Assembly (NCBI RefSeq): GCF_001687105.1
Contig: NZ_CP014596.1
Span: 124,001 to 188,000 of the forward strand
From: Salipiger sp. CCB-MM3
GTDB lineage: Bacteria; Pseudomonadota; Alphaproteobacteria; Rhodobacterales; Rhodobacteraceae
DNA length: 64,000 nucleotides
Reading direction: 5' to 3'
The notes below the pieces were generated by a model. That model was given only the letters and a program-made list of their open reading frames with translations. It did no database searches and had not been told where the DNA came from. Shown one piece after another: positions 8,210-17,860 of the stretch. The position numbers were made by a program, and so were the translations under genes. Each line of letters starts with the position of its first letter. Position 1 is the stretch's first letter.

Positions 8210-8833
8210 ATGGCTGGTGAGATTCCTGATCTCGAAGCCCTGGAACGGTCGGGGACGGGCAAGGGCGCCGCTCGGCAGGCCCGCCGCGACGGCATGGTTC
8301 CGGGGATTGTTTTTGGTGGCGAAGCAGACCCGCTTGCTATCCAGATCCCGTTCAACACGCTGCTCAAGCGCCTGAAAGCAGGCCGCTTCAAGTCGACCCT
8401 GTTCAACCTCAAGGTTGACGGCCACGACGACGTGCGCGTGATCTGCCGCGACGTTCAGCGCGATGTGGTGAAGGACCTTCCGACCCACTTCGACCTGATG
8501 CGTCTGCGTCGCACCTCGCGCATCAACCTGTTCATCCACGTTGATTTCATCAACGAAGAGCAGGCACCGGGCCTGAAGCGCGGCGGCGTTCTGACCATCG
8601 TGCGTCAGGAAGTCGAACTGAACGTTCTCGCCGGCGATATCCCGGACCACATCACTGTGGACCTGGCAGGCAAGCAGATCGGTGATGTCATCCACATCAA
8701 CGACGTCGTGCTGCCGGAAGGCGCAAAGCCGACCATCGACCGTAACTTCGTGATCGCCAACCTCTCCGCTCCGCGCGGTCTGGTTGAAGCCGAGGCCGAA
8801 GAAGGCGAAGAAGAAGCCGCCGCAGAGGAATAA
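8210..8833 (+). CDS. rplY: 50S ribosomal protein L25 (Ctc/TL5 form)
   Basis: 207 residues: an N-terminal 5S-rRNA-binding L25 domain ([25 protein letters not shown]) plus the C-terminal TL5/Ctc beta domain, ending in an acidic tail of Glu and Ala (last about 20 residues). The start is MAGEIPD, after GGAGATACAAA. A strong hairpin terminator follows. Its neighbour pth is a translation gene too, and L25-Pth adjacency is common in bacteria, although here a minus-strand gene sits between them. Confidence 0.95.
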   Translation: MAGEIPDLEALERSGTGKGAARQARRDGMVPGIVFGGEADPLAIQIPFNTLLKRLKAGRFKSTLFNLKVDGHDDVRVICRDVQRDVVKDLPTHFDLMRLRRTSRINLFIHVDFINEEQAPGLKRGGVLTIVRQEVELNVLAGDIPDHITVDLAGKQIGDVIHINDVVLPEGAKPTIDRNFVIANLSAPRGLVEAEAEEGEEEAAAEE

Positions 8834-8852
8834 TCCTCGCGCAGCTTCGCTG

Positions 8853-8888
8853 AAAAGACGGCCCCGCCATTTGGCGGGGCCGTTTTCG
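8853..8888 (+). terminator. Rho-independent terminator of rplY
   Basis: Perfect 11-bp stem ACGGCCCCGCC / GGCGGGGCCGT with a 4-base loop, preceded by AAAA and followed by TTTTC. It sits 25 bases after the rplY stop and could also serve the convergent monooxygenase gene. Confidence 0.9.
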
Positions 8889-8905
8889 TTTGGCGGGCTA
8901 GCTGC

Positions 8906-9217
8906 CTACTCCAGCACCTGCACCGCCGAGAAAATCTCAAGCTCGGGCCCGCCGCGATACATGCCCTCGCGGCTCTTCGCGCCTTTGTGGGCCATGCGGA
9001 AAGCCTCGCTCTTGGTCCACGCGATGAAGCTTTCCTCATCCTCCCAGACCGTGTGCGAGGCATAGAGGATATGGTCCTCGCGCTCCGGCCCCTTGAGTAG
9101 CGCGAAGCTGCGGAAGCCGGGCACGCTCTTGAGCTGGCTGTCGCGCTGCGCCCAGACCTCTTCGAACTCCGCCGCCCGCTCGGGCACCACCTTGAAGCGG
9201 TTCATCGTGAGATACAT
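8906..9217 (-). CDS. Antibiotic biosynthesis monooxygenase-domain protein (HmoA/IsdG-like)
   Basis: 103 residues forming one dimeric alpha/beta-barrel (ABM) domain: MNRFKVVPERAAEFEEVWAQR is strand 1 and helix 1, then PGFRSFALLKG, ILYASHTVWEDEESFIAW and FRMAHKG. The WEDEESF...AHKG arrangement is that of heme-degrading IsdG/HmoA-type proteins, in which the His late in the domain binds heme. Heme oxygenase activity is possible but unproven. GAGGGAGAGACC precedes the start. It stands alone, convergent with rplY and divergent from pth. Confidence 0.75.
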   Translation of the reverse strand: MYLTMNRFKVVPERAAEFEEVWAQRDSQLKSVPGFRSFALLKGPEREDHILYASHTVWEDEESFIAWTKSEAFRMAHKGAKSREGMYRGGPELEIFSAVQVLE

Positions 9218-9293
9218 GGTCTCTCCCTCGTTGCTGTGCTATCGCCATCCCTGCCCTATCTAGGGGGCGAGGCAACCAATTCGGAGACGCGGC

Positions 9294-10037
9294 GTGCAGA
9301 TTTTCGTGGGTCTGGGCAATCCCGGCGGCAAATACGCGAAGACGCGGCACAATATCGGCTTCATGGCCGTCGACCGGATCGCCGAGGATCACGGCTTCTC
9401 GCCGTGGCGCGCGCGGTTTCAGGGCGAGGTGGCCGAAGGCCGGCTCGGCACCGAGAAGGTGCTGCTGCTGAAGCCGCAGACCTTCATGAACCTCTCGGGG
9501 CAATCGGTCGGCGAGGCGATGCGCTTCTTCAAGCTCGAGCCGGGCGATGTGACCGTGTTCCACGACGAACTTGACCTCGCGCCGGGCAAATGCCGGGTGA
9601 AGACCGGCGGCGGCCATGCAGGCCACAACGGGCTGCGCTCGATCCACCAGCACATCGGCGAGGCCTATCACCGCATTCGCCTCGGCATCGGTCATCCGGG
9701 CCGCAAAGAGGCGGTGGCGGGCTATGTGCTGCACGAGTTCGCCAAGGCCGAGGAAGGCTGGCTGGACGATCTGATGCGCGGCATCTCCGACGGTGCCAAG
9801 GCGCTGGCGTCGGGTGACAAGCCCGGCTTCCAGAACGCCGTGGCGCTGCGCGTGGCGCCGCCGCGCTCCTCGCAAGGAACCGGTCAAAAGGGTGCGGGCC
9901 AGAAGACCGCGGGCAAGCCGGGCAGCAACACGCCCACCGCCAAGGACGGCGATGCCGCCAAGCCGCAAGCTGCGCCCGAAGCCGCGACTGAGGACAGCCG
10001 CAGCCCGCTGCAAAAACTGGCGGACAAGTTTCGCTGA
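9294..10037 (+). CDS. pth: Peptidyl-tRNA hydrolase with a C-terminal extension
   Basis: 247 residues from a GTG start with a GGAGA ribosome site. Pth recycles peptidyl-tRNAs released from stalled ribosomes. The catalytic domain (about residues 1-185) is complete: [20 protein letters not shown] contains the essential His near residue 20, then [17 protein letters not shown] with the catalytic Asp, and [13 protein letters not shown]. The last about 60 residues are a low-complexity Ala/Gly/Lys/Pro tail, making it longer than the usual 190-200. It is divergent from the small monooxygenase gene. Confidence 0.94.
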   Translation: MQIFVGLGNPGGKYAKTRHNIGFMAVDRIAEDHGFSPWRARFQGEVAEGRLGTEKVLLLKPQTFMNLSGQSVGEAMRFFKLEPGDVTVFHDELDLAPGKCRVKTGGGHAGHNGLRSIHQHIGEAYHRIRLGIGHPGRKEAVAGYVLHEFAKAEEGWLDDLMRGISDGAKALASGDKPGFQNAVALRVAPPRSSQGTGQKGAGQKTAGKPGSNTPTAKDGDAAKPQAAPEAATEDSRSPLQKLADKFR

Positions 10038-10127
10038 GCTTTCGGGGCATCGCCTTACCTCTCCTTGTCCAAGGCCTGCGGTCTGCTAGGCTTGGCCGCA
10101 TGAGTTCTCGGTAACGGAGGGACGAAC

Positions 10128-10499
10128 ATGCAGAAAGACAAGGCGATCAACGTTCTGGGCGAACTGCTACACCCTTGCTCGGTCGACCCAATGACCGGCT
10201 ATTTCCGCGACGGGCACTGCAACACCTGCACCGAGGATTCCGGCAGCCACACGGTCTGCGCCGTGATGACGGCGGAGTTTCTCGCCTATTCGAAATACGT
10301 CGGCAATGATCTGTCGACCCCGCGCCCCGGCCTGCGCTTTCCGGGGCTGAAGCCGGGCGATCAATGGTGCCTCTGCGCGCTGCGCTTCCTGCAGGCCCAT
10401 GACGAGGGCTGCGCGCCGAAGGTGCAACTCGACTCCACCCATCAGCGCGCGCTGGAAGTGGTGTCGCTGGACATCCTCGAACAGCATAAAGCCGACTGA
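10128..10499 (+). CDS. DUF2237 family protein
   Basis: 123 residues. The sequence LLHPCSVDPMTGYFRDGHCNT followed by EDSGSHTVCAVMT, SKYVGNDLSTPRPG.FPGLKPGDQWCLCA and DILEQH is the DUF2237 signature. Function is unknown. Five Cys and several His in conserved positions suggest metal binding or redox chemistry, which is inference. The ribosome site is GGAGGGACGAAC. It ends at a bidirectional terminator shared with trpB. Confidence 0.8.
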   Translation: MQKDKAINVLGELLHPCSVDPMTGYFRDGHCNTCTEDSGSHTVCAVMTAEFLAYSKYVGNDLSTPRPGLRFPGLKPGDQWCLCALRFLQAHDEGCAPKVQLDSTHQRALEVVSLDILEQHKAD

Positions 10500-10534
10500 G
10501 GCACACAGCAGGCACACAGCCCCGCAGCAATGGA

Positions 10535-10560
10535 AAAGGCCGCCCCGAGGGGCGGCCTTT
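10535..10560. terminator. Bidirectional terminator between the DUF2237 gene and trpB
   Basis: Perfect 12-bp inverted repeat AAAGGCCGCCCC / GGGGCGGCCTTT between convergent genes. The A- and T-ends let it serve either strand. Confidence 0.85.
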
Positions 10561-10580
10561 CGTGTCTCTACGAACTCGGA

Positions 10581-11801
10581 TCAGGCGATGTCGACGCCGA
10601 GGTGCTTGGCGACGGCAAAGATGTCCTTGTCGCCCCGCCCGCACATGTTCATGACGATGATGTGGTCCTTGGGCAGATCCGGCGCGATCTTCATCACATG
10701 GGCGAGCGCATGGCTCGGCTCCAGCGCCGGAATGATGCCCTCGGCCGAGCACGACAGCTGGAACGCCTCGAGCGCTTCCTTGTCGGTGATCGCCACATAT
10801 TCGGCGCGGCCAGTGTCATGCAGCCAAGCGTGCTCCGGCCCGATGCCCGGATAGTCGAGACCGGCCGAGATCGAAAAGCCCTCGAGGATCTGCCCGTCGT
10901 CATCCTGCAGCAGATAGGTGCGGTTGCCATGCAGCACGCCGGGGCGACCGCCAGTCAGCGAGGCGCAATGCTCCATCTTCTCGTTGACGCCCTTGCCGCC
11001 CGCCTCGACGCCGATGATCTTCACGTCCTTGTCGTCGAGGAACGGGTAGAACAGGCCCATGGCGTTCGAGCCGCCGCCGATGGCGGCGATGATCGTGTCG
11101 GGCAGACGGCCCTCGGCCTCCATAATCTGCTCTTTGGTTTCCTTGCCGATGATCGACTGGAAATCGCGGACCATGGCCGGGTACGGGTGCGGGCCCGCCA
11201 CCGTGCCGATGCAATAGAACGTGTCGCGCACATTGGTCACCCAGTCGCGCAGCGCGTCGTTCATCGCATCCTTCAGCGTGCCGCGGCCAGAGGTCACGGG
11301 AACCACTTCGGCGCCCAGCAGGCGCATGCGGAAGACGTTGGGCTGCTGACGCTCGACGTCATGCGCGCCCATGTAGACCACGCACTTCAGGCCGAACTTG
11401 GCGCAGACGGTCGCGGTGGCCACGCCGTGCTGACCGGCGCCGGTCTCGGCGATGATCCTTGTCTTGCCCATGCGCTTGGCGAGGATGATCTGGCCGAGCA
11501 CGTTGTTGATCTTATGCGCGCCGGTGTGGTTCAGCTCGTCGCGCTTGAAATAGACCTTGGCGCCGCCCAGCTGCTCGGACAGGCGCTCGGCGTGATACAG
11601 CGGCGAGGGACGGCCAACGTAGTGCTTCCACAGGAAGTCCATCTCGTCCCAGAAACTCTGGTCGGTCTTGGCGCGCTCATATTGCTCCTCAAGCTCGAGG
11701 ATGAGCGGCATGAGGGTCTCGGACACGAAACGCCCGCCGTAGATGCCGAAGCGGCCCTTCTCGTCGGGGCCTGTCATGAAGGAATTGACCAGATCGTCCA
11801 T
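10581..11801 (-). CDS. trpB: Tryptophan synthase beta subunit
   Basis: 406 residues. TrpB condenses indole with serine using PLP. Lys97 in [10 protein letters not shown] is the Schiff-base lysine; [13 protein letters not shown] and GGGSNAMG (PLP phosphate loop) are intact. GGGAGACGCGCT precedes the start. trpA and trpF are not adjacent: the upstream neighbour is proS, with a terminator between them, and the downstream neighbour is convergent. The partner alpha subunit must be encoded elsewhere. Confidence 0.96.
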   Translation of the reverse strand: MDDLVNSFMTGPDEKGRFGIYGGRFVSETLMPLILELEEQYERAKTDQSFWDEMDFLWKHYVGRPSPLYHAERLSEQLGGAKVYFKRDELNHTGAHKINNVLGQIILAKRMGKTRIIAETGAGQHGVATATVCAKFGLKCVVYMGAHDVERQQPNVFRMRLLGAEVVPVTSGRGTLKDAMNDALRDWVTNVRDTFYCIGTVAGPHPYPAMVRDFQSIIGKETKEQIMEAEGRLPDTIIAAIGGGSNAMGLFYPFLDDKDVKIIGVEAGGKGVNEKMEHCASLTGGRPGVLHGNRTYLLQDDDGQILEGFSISAGLDYPGIGPEHAWLHDTGRAEYVAITDKEALEAFQLSCSAEGIIPALEPSHALAHVMKIAPDLPKDHIIVMNMCGRGDKDIFAVAKHLGVDIA

Positions 11802-11909
11802 AGCGCGTCTCCCGCTGAATTTCCCCCTTCTCTAAAGCATGCCCCAAGGCAAAGGCCAGAGCAGACGAAGCCCGCAGGCAATTTCCCTGCTGCTGCGCCC
11901 GCCCGGTCC

Positions 11910-11931
11910 CTTCTTCTCTTTCCAAATACGC
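11910..11931 (-). repeat. Single copy of the 22-bp intergenic repeat
   Basis: On the minus strand the unit is GCGTATTTGGAAAGAG followed by AAGAAG. It lies between the proS terminator and trpB and is identical to copies at 34534, 34570, 47961 and 53970. Confidence 0.85.
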
Positions 11932-12003
11932 ACAGCGCGAGGGTGCAATCAGCGGGGCACCAGCCGCGCCGGGTACCAAGCCCGCAAAGAAACTACCGGC
12001 AAC

Positions 12004-12036
12004 AAAAAGACCGGCCGCGGTGTCCCACAGCCGGCC
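12004..12036 (-). terminator. Likely terminator of proS
   Basis: On the minus strand a GGCCGGC / GCCGGTC stem (7 bp, one G-U) with a 14-base loop is followed by TTTTTG, 22 bases after the proS stop. Confidence 0.5.
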
Positions 12037-12058
12037 CTGATCACAATGCGCGAGCGCC

Positions 12059-13405
12059 TCAGCCCTTGGCGGCAACGCCGTAGATTTGCGCGATGCGGTC
12101 CACGGCGGCCTCGGGCGCCAATTCCTCGCTCTCGCCGGTACGGCGCGAAGTCAGTTCGACGACGCCGTTCTTCAGCCCGCGCGGGCCGACGGTGATGCGC
12201 CACGGCAGGCCGATGAGGTCCATGGTGGCGAATTTGGCACCCGCACGCTCGGCACGGTCGTCATAGAGCGGCTCCAGCCCCAGCGCGGAGAGCGCGGCGT
12301 AGAGCGACTCGCAGGCCGCATCCGCCTCACCGTCGCCCTGCTTGAGGTTGACGATGCCGCAGTGGAAGGGGGTGACGCCCTCGGGCCAGATGATGCCCTT
12401 GTCGTCGTGGCTGGCTTCGATGATCGCGCCCAGCAGACGCGACACGCCGATGCCGTGCGAGCCCATGTGCACGGGCACCTGATTGCCGTCCTTGTCGGCA
12501 ACGGTGGCGCCCATCGGCTCGGAGTATTTGGTGCCGAAGTAGAAGATCTGGCCGACCTCGATGCCGCGCGCGGTGCGGCGGCGCTCTTCGGGGACCTCGG
12601 CAAAGACTGCCTCGTCGTGGGTCTCGTCGGTGCGGGCGTAGCGCGAGGTGAACTCTTCGAGCACGGCCTGACACTGCTCGACCGAATCGTAGTCGATCTC
12701 GCGGTCGCCGAACTTCAGCTCGGTGATCTGGCTGTCATAGAACACTTCCGACTCGCCGGTTTCCGCCAGCACGAGGAACTCGTGGGTGTCGTCGCCGCCA
12801 ATCGGGCCGCTGTCGGCGCGCATCGGGATCGCCTGCAGGCCCATGCGCTCATACGTGCGCAGGTAGCTGACAAGGTGACGGTTGTAGGCGTGCAGCGCGT
12901 CTTCCTTGGTCAGGTCGAAGTTGTAGCCGTCCTTCATGTAGAACTCGCGGCCCCGCATCACGCCAAAGCGCGGGCGGATCTCGTCGCGGAACTTCCACTG
13001 GATCTGGTACAGCGTCAGCGGCAGGTCCTTGTAGCTGCCGACGTGGCTGCGGAAGATATCGGTGATCAGCTCTTCGGCGGTGGGCGTGAACAGCATGTCG
13101 CGGTCGTGCCGGTCGCGGATGCGCAGCATTTCCTCGCCGTAATCGTCGTAGCGGCCGCTCTCGCGCCACAGGTCCGCCGACTGGATCGTCGGCATCAGCA
13201 TCGGGATGTGGCCGGCGCGCTTCTGCTCTTCGTGGATGATGTCCTCGATCTTGCGCAGCACTTTGAAGCCCAGCGGCAGCCACGAATAGATGCCAGCGCT
13301 CGATTGTTTGATCATGCCGGCGCGCAGCATGTAGCGGTGCGAGACGATCTGCGCCTCGGAAGGCGTTTCTTTCAGAACGGGCAGGAAATAACGGCTCAGA
13401 CGCAT
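12059..13405 (-). CDS. proS: Prolyl-tRNA synthetase (short form without editing insertion)
   Basis: 448 residues, a class II synthetase that charges tRNA-Pro. It begins [23 protein letters not shown] and has motif 2 ([28 protein letters not shown]) and motif 3 ([16 protein letters not shown]). The length fits the alphaproteobacterial type that lacks the large editing (INS) domain of E. coli ProS (572 residues). The start was chosen at MRLSRY after GGGAGGCCCGC; ten extra upstream codons were rejected. Confidence 0.95.
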   Translation of the reverse strand: MRLSRYFLPVLKETPSEAQIVSHRYMLRAGMIKQSSAGIYSWLPLGFKVLRKIEDIIHEEQKRAGHIPMLMPTIQSADLWRESGRYDDYGEEMLRIRDRHDRDMLFTPTAEELITDIFRSHVGSYKDLPLTLYQIQWKFRDEIRPRFGVMRGREFYMKDGYNFDLTKEDALHAYNRHLVSYLRTYERMGLQAIPMRADSGPIGGDDTHEFLVLAETGESEVFYDSQITELKFGDREIDYDSVEQCQAVLEEFTSRYARTDETHDEAVFAEVPEERRRTARGIEVGQIFYFGTKYSEPMGATVADKDGNQVPVHMGSHGIGVSRLLGAIIEASHDDKGIIWPEGVTPFHCGIVNLKQGDGEADAACESLYAALSALGLEPLYDDRAERAGAKFATMDLIGLPWRITVGPRGLKNGVVELTSRRTGESEELAPEAAVDRIAQIYGVAAKG

Positions 13406-13491
13406 GCGGGCCTCCCGGAGATTGGCGTTTCGCACGGGTTAGGCGAAGGGCGCGCCAAGGGCAAGAGGTCTGCGCATCAGCGCGCCCGCGG

Positions 13492-13578
13492 TTAGAGCAC
13501 CGCCGAATGCGCCGGATCGGTCAGCATCAGGAACAGCGGCAAAAGCAGGAACATCCAAACGAAAAGAAAACGCAGCAT
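13492..13578 (-). CDS. Possible 28-residue membrane microprotein
   Basis: An ATG preceded by a strong GAAGGAGCGGCA ribosome site opens a 28-codon frame with a single hydrophobic helix (FLFVWMFLLLPLFLML) and a short polar tail ending SAVL. It lies upstream of proS on the same strand. No family is recognised. The good Shine-Dalgarno and clean transmembrane segment argue for a real gene; its size alone argues caution. Confidence 0.45.
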   Translation of the reverse strand: MLRFLFVWMFLLLPLFLMLTDPAHSAVL

Positions 13579-13746
13579 TGCCGCTCCTTCGAAATCAGGC
13601 TTGAAAATAGTCGTAAAAATCAGATGGCAGGCAGAATGCACCGGATTGCCCGCTTCGCCTAGCGCGAAGTTGCGAGCGGCCTGCGCAGACTTGAAAAGGC
13701 ACGGCGGAGCGGCGATGAAGGGCGGACGGCAGAGAAAAGGATTCCC

Positions 13747-14817
13747 ATGGCGCTCCCCGTGCGTGATCAGATGAAGTACTGGGGCGTTGCGGCCATCATC
13801 TTTGCCGTGGTGCTTTGGTATCTGGGCAACGTCCTGCTGCCGTTCATTCTTGGCGGCGCCATCGCCTATTTCCTCGACCCCGTGGCCGACCGGCTGGAAC
13901 GGATGGGTCTGAGCCGGGCCATGGCGACCATGGTGATCACCCTCGCCGCGATCCTGATCTTCGTCATCCTCGCGCTCGCCGTGATCCCGACGCTGGTCCG
14001 GCAGGCGGGCGACCTGATCGAAACCGCGCCGCAGCTGTTCCGCGACCTGCGCGATTTTCTCGGCACGCATTTCCCGTCGCTGGTGGTTGAAGGCAGCCCG
14101 ATGCGCGAGGCGCTCGTCTCGATCGGCCAGACCGTGCAGGAGCGCGGGGCCGAACTGCTGAACACCGCGCTCAGCTCGGCGATGTCGGTGATCAACATCC
14201 TGATGCTCTTTGTCATCGTACCGGTGGTGGCGGTCTATCTGCTGCTCGACTGGGATCGCATGGTGGCCCGCGTCGATGAGCTTTTGCCGCGCGACCATGT
14301 TTCGGTGATCCGCCAAATCGCCAGCGAGATCGACGCCACACTGGCCGGTTTCGTGCGCGGCATGGGCTCGGTCTGCCTGATCCTCGGCTGCTATTATGCC
14401 ATTGCGCTGGCGCTGGTCGGGCTAAACTTCGGCCTTGTGGTCGGGGTGATCGCCGGGCTTTTGACCTTCATCCCCTATGTGGGCGCGATCATCGGCGGGG
14501 CGCTGGCCATCGGGCTGGCACTGTTCCAGTTCTGGGGCGAGTGGTACTGGATCGCCGCCGTGGCGGGCATCTTCTTCCTCGGCCAGTTCCTTGAGGGCAA
14601 TTTCCTCACACCCAAGCTGGTGGGCAGCTCGATCGGGCTGCATCCGGTGTGGCTGATCCTCGCGCTGTCGGTCTTCGGCACGCTCTTTGGCTTTGTCGGG
14701 ATGCTGGTCGCCGTGCCGCTGGCGGCGGCGCTGGGGGTGATCATGCGCTTCGTGATCGACCAGTACAAAGACAGCCGCCTTTATCGCGGCCTCGAGCACG
14801 ACCGAGAGGCCCCATGA
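13747..14817 (+). CDS. AI-2E family (PerM-type) membrane protein
   Basis: 356 residues with the AI-2E/UPF0118 topology: two helices (YWGVAAIIFAVVLWYLGNVLLPFILGG region), a third near residue 65, a large loop, then helices around residues 150-310. GGAIAYFLDPVADRLERMGLSR near residue 38 and FVPIVGA-like LLTFIPYVGAIIGGALA near 240 are family hallmarks. The proteins export small molecules; the ligand is unknown. Its stop overlaps the hdaA start (ATGA), so the two are translationally coupled. Confidence 0.88.
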   Translation: MALPVRDQMKYWGVAAIIFAVVLWYLGNVLLPFILGGAIAYFLDPVADRLERMGLSRAMATMVITLAAILIFVILALAVIPTLVRQAGDLIETAPQLFRDLRDFLGTHFPSLVVEGSPMREALVSIGQTVQERGAELLNTALSSAMSVINILMLFVIVPVVAVYLLLDWDRMVARVDELLPRDHVSVIRQIASEIDATLAGFVRGMGSVCLILGCYYAIALALVGLNFGLVVGVIAGLLTFIPYVGAIIGGALAIGLALFQFWGEWYWIAAVAGIFFLGQFLEGNFLTPKLVGSSIGLHPVWLILALSVFGTLFGFVGMLVAVPLAAALGVIMRFVIDQYKDSRLYRGLEHDREAP

Positions 14818-15500
14818 CCCTGCCTCAGCAGCTTCCTCTGCCCCTGCCGGTCCGCGCCGCGCTGGGGCTCGAGGACTATTTCGTCTCGGGTTCAAACGCG
14901 CTTGCCGTCGCGCTGCTCGACGGCTGGCAGAGCTGGCCCTCGGGCAAGCTGATCCTCGTCGGCCCCGCCGGTGCGGGAAAGACCCATCTTGCCCATGTGT
15001 GGGCGGCTGACTGCGGCGCGACGATCCTGCCCGCCGCGGCGCTGCCGCAGGTGGATATTCCCGATCTGGCCGAAGGTCCGGTCTGCATCGAGGACGTGCC
15101 GCAAATCGCCGGGGACCGCCCCGCCGAAGAGGCGCTGTTCCATCTGCACAACCTTGCGCTGGCGCAGCACCAGCCGCTGCTTCTGACCGCACAGACCGCG
15201 CCCAAGCATTGGCAGCTATCCCTGCCCGATCTCTGCTCGCGCATGGAAGGCACCCAGACCGCCACCCTGCCCGAGCCCGACGACGCGCTGCTTGCCGCGG
15301 TTCTGGCGAAGCTTCTGGCGGACCGCCACTGCGTGCCCGCCCCCGATGTGATCCCCTATCTGCTGCGCCACATGCGCCGCAGCTTCGGCATGGCCCAGAA
15401 AGTTGCCGCCGCGCTCGACGCGGGCGCGCTCGGCCGCCCCAAGGGCATGACGCGCACTCTGGCCCGCGAGATTCTGCTGGCTGTCGATCCCCGCGCGTGA
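14814..15500 (+). CDS. hdaA: DnaA-related regulator HdaA
   Basis: 228 residues, an AAA+ protein resembling DnaA domain III without the DNA-binding domain IV. Hda-type proteins stimulate DnaA-ATP hydrolysis at the clamp and so prevent over-initiation. Walker A GPAGAGKT is at residues 50-57; the Walker B position reads VCIEDV, weaker than usual; the Arg-bearing [18 protein letters not shown] segment follows. No clear clamp-binding motif was identified beyond the N-terminal [10 protein letters not shown], where QLPLPLP is a plausible one. The order perM-hdaA-ppk is conserved in alphaproteobacteria. Confidence 0.85.
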   Translation: MTLPQQLPLPLPVRAALGLEDYFVSGSNALAVALLDGWQSWPSGKLILVGPAGAGKTHLAHVWAADCGATILPAAALPQVDIPDLAEGPVCIEDVPQIAGDRPAEEALFHLHNLALAQHQPLLLTAQTAPKHWQLSLPDLCSRMEGTQTATLPEPDDALLAAVLAKLLADRHCVPAPDVIPYLLRHMRRSFGMAQKVAAALDAGALGRPKGMTRTLAREILLAVDPRA

Positions 15501-15598
15501 TCCGTACCCGCCGCAGCGCAGCGCTTGCGCCCTCTCCGGCAGTCGGGCATCCTTCCTCTTTCATCAAGATGTTGCAATTCGTGACGCATATGCCCCCC

Positions 15599-17773
15599 AT
15601 GACCATCGCTGATTTCCTCACCGCCCCGATCCCCGAGCCGCAGGACCTTCCCGAGATCGACCTCTCGGGCCCCGGCCGCTATTACAACCGCGAACTCAGC
15701 TGGCTGGGCTTCAACTGGCGTGTGCTGGAAGAGGCCGAGAACACCAAGGTTCCGCTGCTCGAACGGCTGCGCTTCCTGTCGATCTCGGCCACCAACCTCG
15801 ACGAGTTCTACACCGTGCGCGTCGCCGGTCTGCGCGAGCTTGCCCATGCGGGCAACACCACCCCCGCCGCCGACGGGCTGAGTCCCGCCGAGCAGCTTGT
15901 GCTGATCGACGAGGACGCGCGGCGGCTGATGGCGCATCAGCAGAAGGTGCTGGGCGAGCTTGAGAAGGAACTGGACGCGGCGGGCATCGACATCGTGCCG
16001 CGCGACGCGCTGCAGCCCGAAGACCTCGAACACCTCAACACCCAGTTTCTCGAGCAGGTCTTCCCGGTGCTCTCGCCTCTGGCGATCGACCCGGCGCACC
16101 CGTTCCCCTTCATCGCCAACATGGGCTACTGCCTCGCGCTGGAGCTTGAGCGCAAGCGCGACCGCCGCACGCGGCAGGCGCTGCTGCCGATCCCGCATCA
16201 GATCGACCGTTTCATCGCCCTGCCCGCCCCCGAGGGGCACAACCGGTTCATCTACCTCGAAGACGTGCTGCTGCTGCACATCGAAAGCCTGTTCCCCGGC
16301 TACCGGGTGAAGGACCACTTCGGCTTCCGCGTGCTGCGCGACAGCGACATCGAGGTCGAGGAAGAGGCCGAGGATCTGGTGCGCGAGTTCGAAGTGGCGC
16401 TGAAGCGCCGCCGCCGCGGCGAGGTCGTCCGTCTGACCGTCAGCGCCGGTGCGCCAAAGCAGCTGCGCAGCATCGTTATGCGCGAGTTGTACGTGCAGGA
16501 AGACGATGTGATCGAGCTCGACGGGATGATCGGCATGGCCGACCTCAAGGAGTTGGTGCTCGACTCCCGCCCCGATCTGCTGTGGCCCAGCTTCACACCG
16601 CGCGTGCCCGAGCGGGTGCAGGACCACGAAGGCAATATGTTCGAGGCGATCAAGCAAAAGGACATGCTGCTGCACCACCCCTATGAGACCTTCGACATGG
16701 TGGTGCGCTTCCTCAATCAGGCGGCGATGGATCCGGACGTGGTGGCGATCAAGCAGACGCTTTATCGCACCTCGCGCAACTCACCGATCGTCGAGGCGCT
16801 CTGCGAGGCGGCAGAGGACGGCAAGTCGGTCACCGCGCTGGTCGAGCTGAAGGCGCGCTTTGACGAGGCCGCCAACATCCGCCAGTCGCGGCGGCTGGAA
16901 CGCTCGGGCGCGCATGTGGTCTATGGCTTCCTCGACTGGAAGACCCACGCCAAGATCTCGAGCGTGGTGCGCCGCGAGGGCGACAAGCTGGTGACCTACA
17001 CCCACTGGGGCACCGGCAATTACCACCCGATCACCGCCAAGATTTACACCGACCTGTCGTTCTTCACCTGCGATGCGCAACTGGGCCGCGACGCCTCGAA
17101 GATCTTCAACTACCTGTCGGGCTACGCCATGCCCGAAGGGCTGGAGAACCTCGTGATCTCGCCGCACACGCTGAAGCCGCGCATGCTGGAACTGATCGAG
17201 GCCGAGGCCGAGCACGCCCGTCAGGGGCGCCCGGCGCAAATCTGGCTGAAGATGAACTCGCTGATCGAGCCGGATATGATCGACGCGCTCTATGCCGCCA
17301 GTCAGGCGGGCGTGAAGATCGACTGCGTGATCCGTGGCATCTGCGGGCTGCGCCCCGGCGTGAAGGGCCTGTCAGAGAACATCCGCGTCAAAAGCATCGT
17401 GGGCCGCTTCCTCGAACACTCGCGCATCGCCTGTTTCGGCAATGGCCACGGGCTGCCGCACAGCAAGGCGCGCGTGCTGATCTCTTCGGCGGACTGGATG
17501 GGGCGCAACCTCAACCGCCGCATCGAGACCGGCATCGAGATCATGAACCCCACGGTGAAGGCGCAGATCGTCAGCCAGATCATGGCGGCGAACCTCGCCG
17601 ACACGGCGCAGAGCTGGGTGATGGAACCCTCGGGCAAATTCACCCGCCACGCGGTGCCGGAGGGCGAGTTTTCGTTCAACTGCCACCGGTTCTTCATGGA
17701 GAACCCGTCGCTCTCGGGTCGCGGCTCGGCTGGTGCCAAGGACGTGCCGAAGCTGACCCACGCGGGCGACTGA
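15599..17773 (+). CDS. ppk: Polyphosphate kinase 1
   Basis: About 724 residues from [10 protein letters not shown]; in-frame ATGs 9 and 30 bases upstream are alternatives and none has a clear ribosome site. PPK1 reversibly makes inorganic polyphosphate from ATP. The N-terminal domain starts [42 protein letters not shown] and the KTHAKI segment, with the autophosphorylated His, are present. [17 protein letters not shown] and [14 protein letters not shown] complete the C-terminal lobes. It is the third gene of perM-hdaA-ppk and ends at a strong terminator. Confidence 0.95.
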   Translation: MTIADFLTAPIPEPQDLPEIDLSGPGRYYNRELSWLGFNWRVLEEAENTKVPLLERLRFLSISATNLDEFYTVRVAGLRELAHAGNTTPAADGLSPAEQLVLIDEDARRLMAHQQKVLGELEKELDAAGIDIVPRDALQPEDLEHLNTQFLEQVFPVLSPLAIDPAHPFPFIANMGYCLALELERKRDRRTRQALLPIPHQIDRFIALPAPEGHNRFIYLEDVLLLHIESLFPGYRVKDHFGFRVLRDSDIEVEEEAEDLVREFEVALKRRRRGEVVRLTVSAGAPKQLRSIVMRELYVQEDDVIELDGMIGMADLKELVLDSRPDLLWPSFTPRVPERVQDHEGNMFEAIKQKDMLLHHPYETFDMVVRFLNQAAMDPDVVAIKQTLYRTSRNSPIVEALCEAAEDGKSVTALVELKARFDEAANIRQSRRLERSGAHVVYGFLDWKTHAKISSVVRREGDKLVTYTHWGTGNYHPITAKIYTDLSFFTCDAQLGRDASKIFNYLSGYAMPEGLENLVISPHTLKPRMLELIEAEAEHARQGRPAQIWLKMNSLIEPDMIDALYAASQAGVKIDCVIRGICGLRPGVKGLSENIRVKSIVGRFLEHSRIACFGNGHGLPHSKARVLISSADWMGRNLNRRIETGIEIMNPTVKAQIVSQIMAANLADTAQSWVMEPSGKFTRHAVPEGEFSFNCHRFFMENPSLSGRGSAGAKDVPKLTHAGD

Positions 17774-17798
17774 CCGGCCAAAGTTCTGACACTGCGTT

Positions 17799-17832
17799 AA
17801 AAAAGGGGCCCTGCTGGGCCCCTTCCTTTTTC
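17799..17832. terminator. Terminator between ppk and phaZ
   Basis: Perfect 9-bp stem AAGGGGCCC / GGGCCCCTT with a TGCT loop, flanked by an A-run on the left and TCCTTTTT on the right. It lies between convergent genes and probably stops transcription from ppk, possibly from both. Confidence 0.85.
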
Positions 17833-17860
17833 TGCGACGGCGCTGACGAGCGTGACGCCC

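Noticed and set aside
10530..12083. 517-codon open frame on the plus strand
   Set aside because: Antisense to trpB, which is unmistakable on the other strand.
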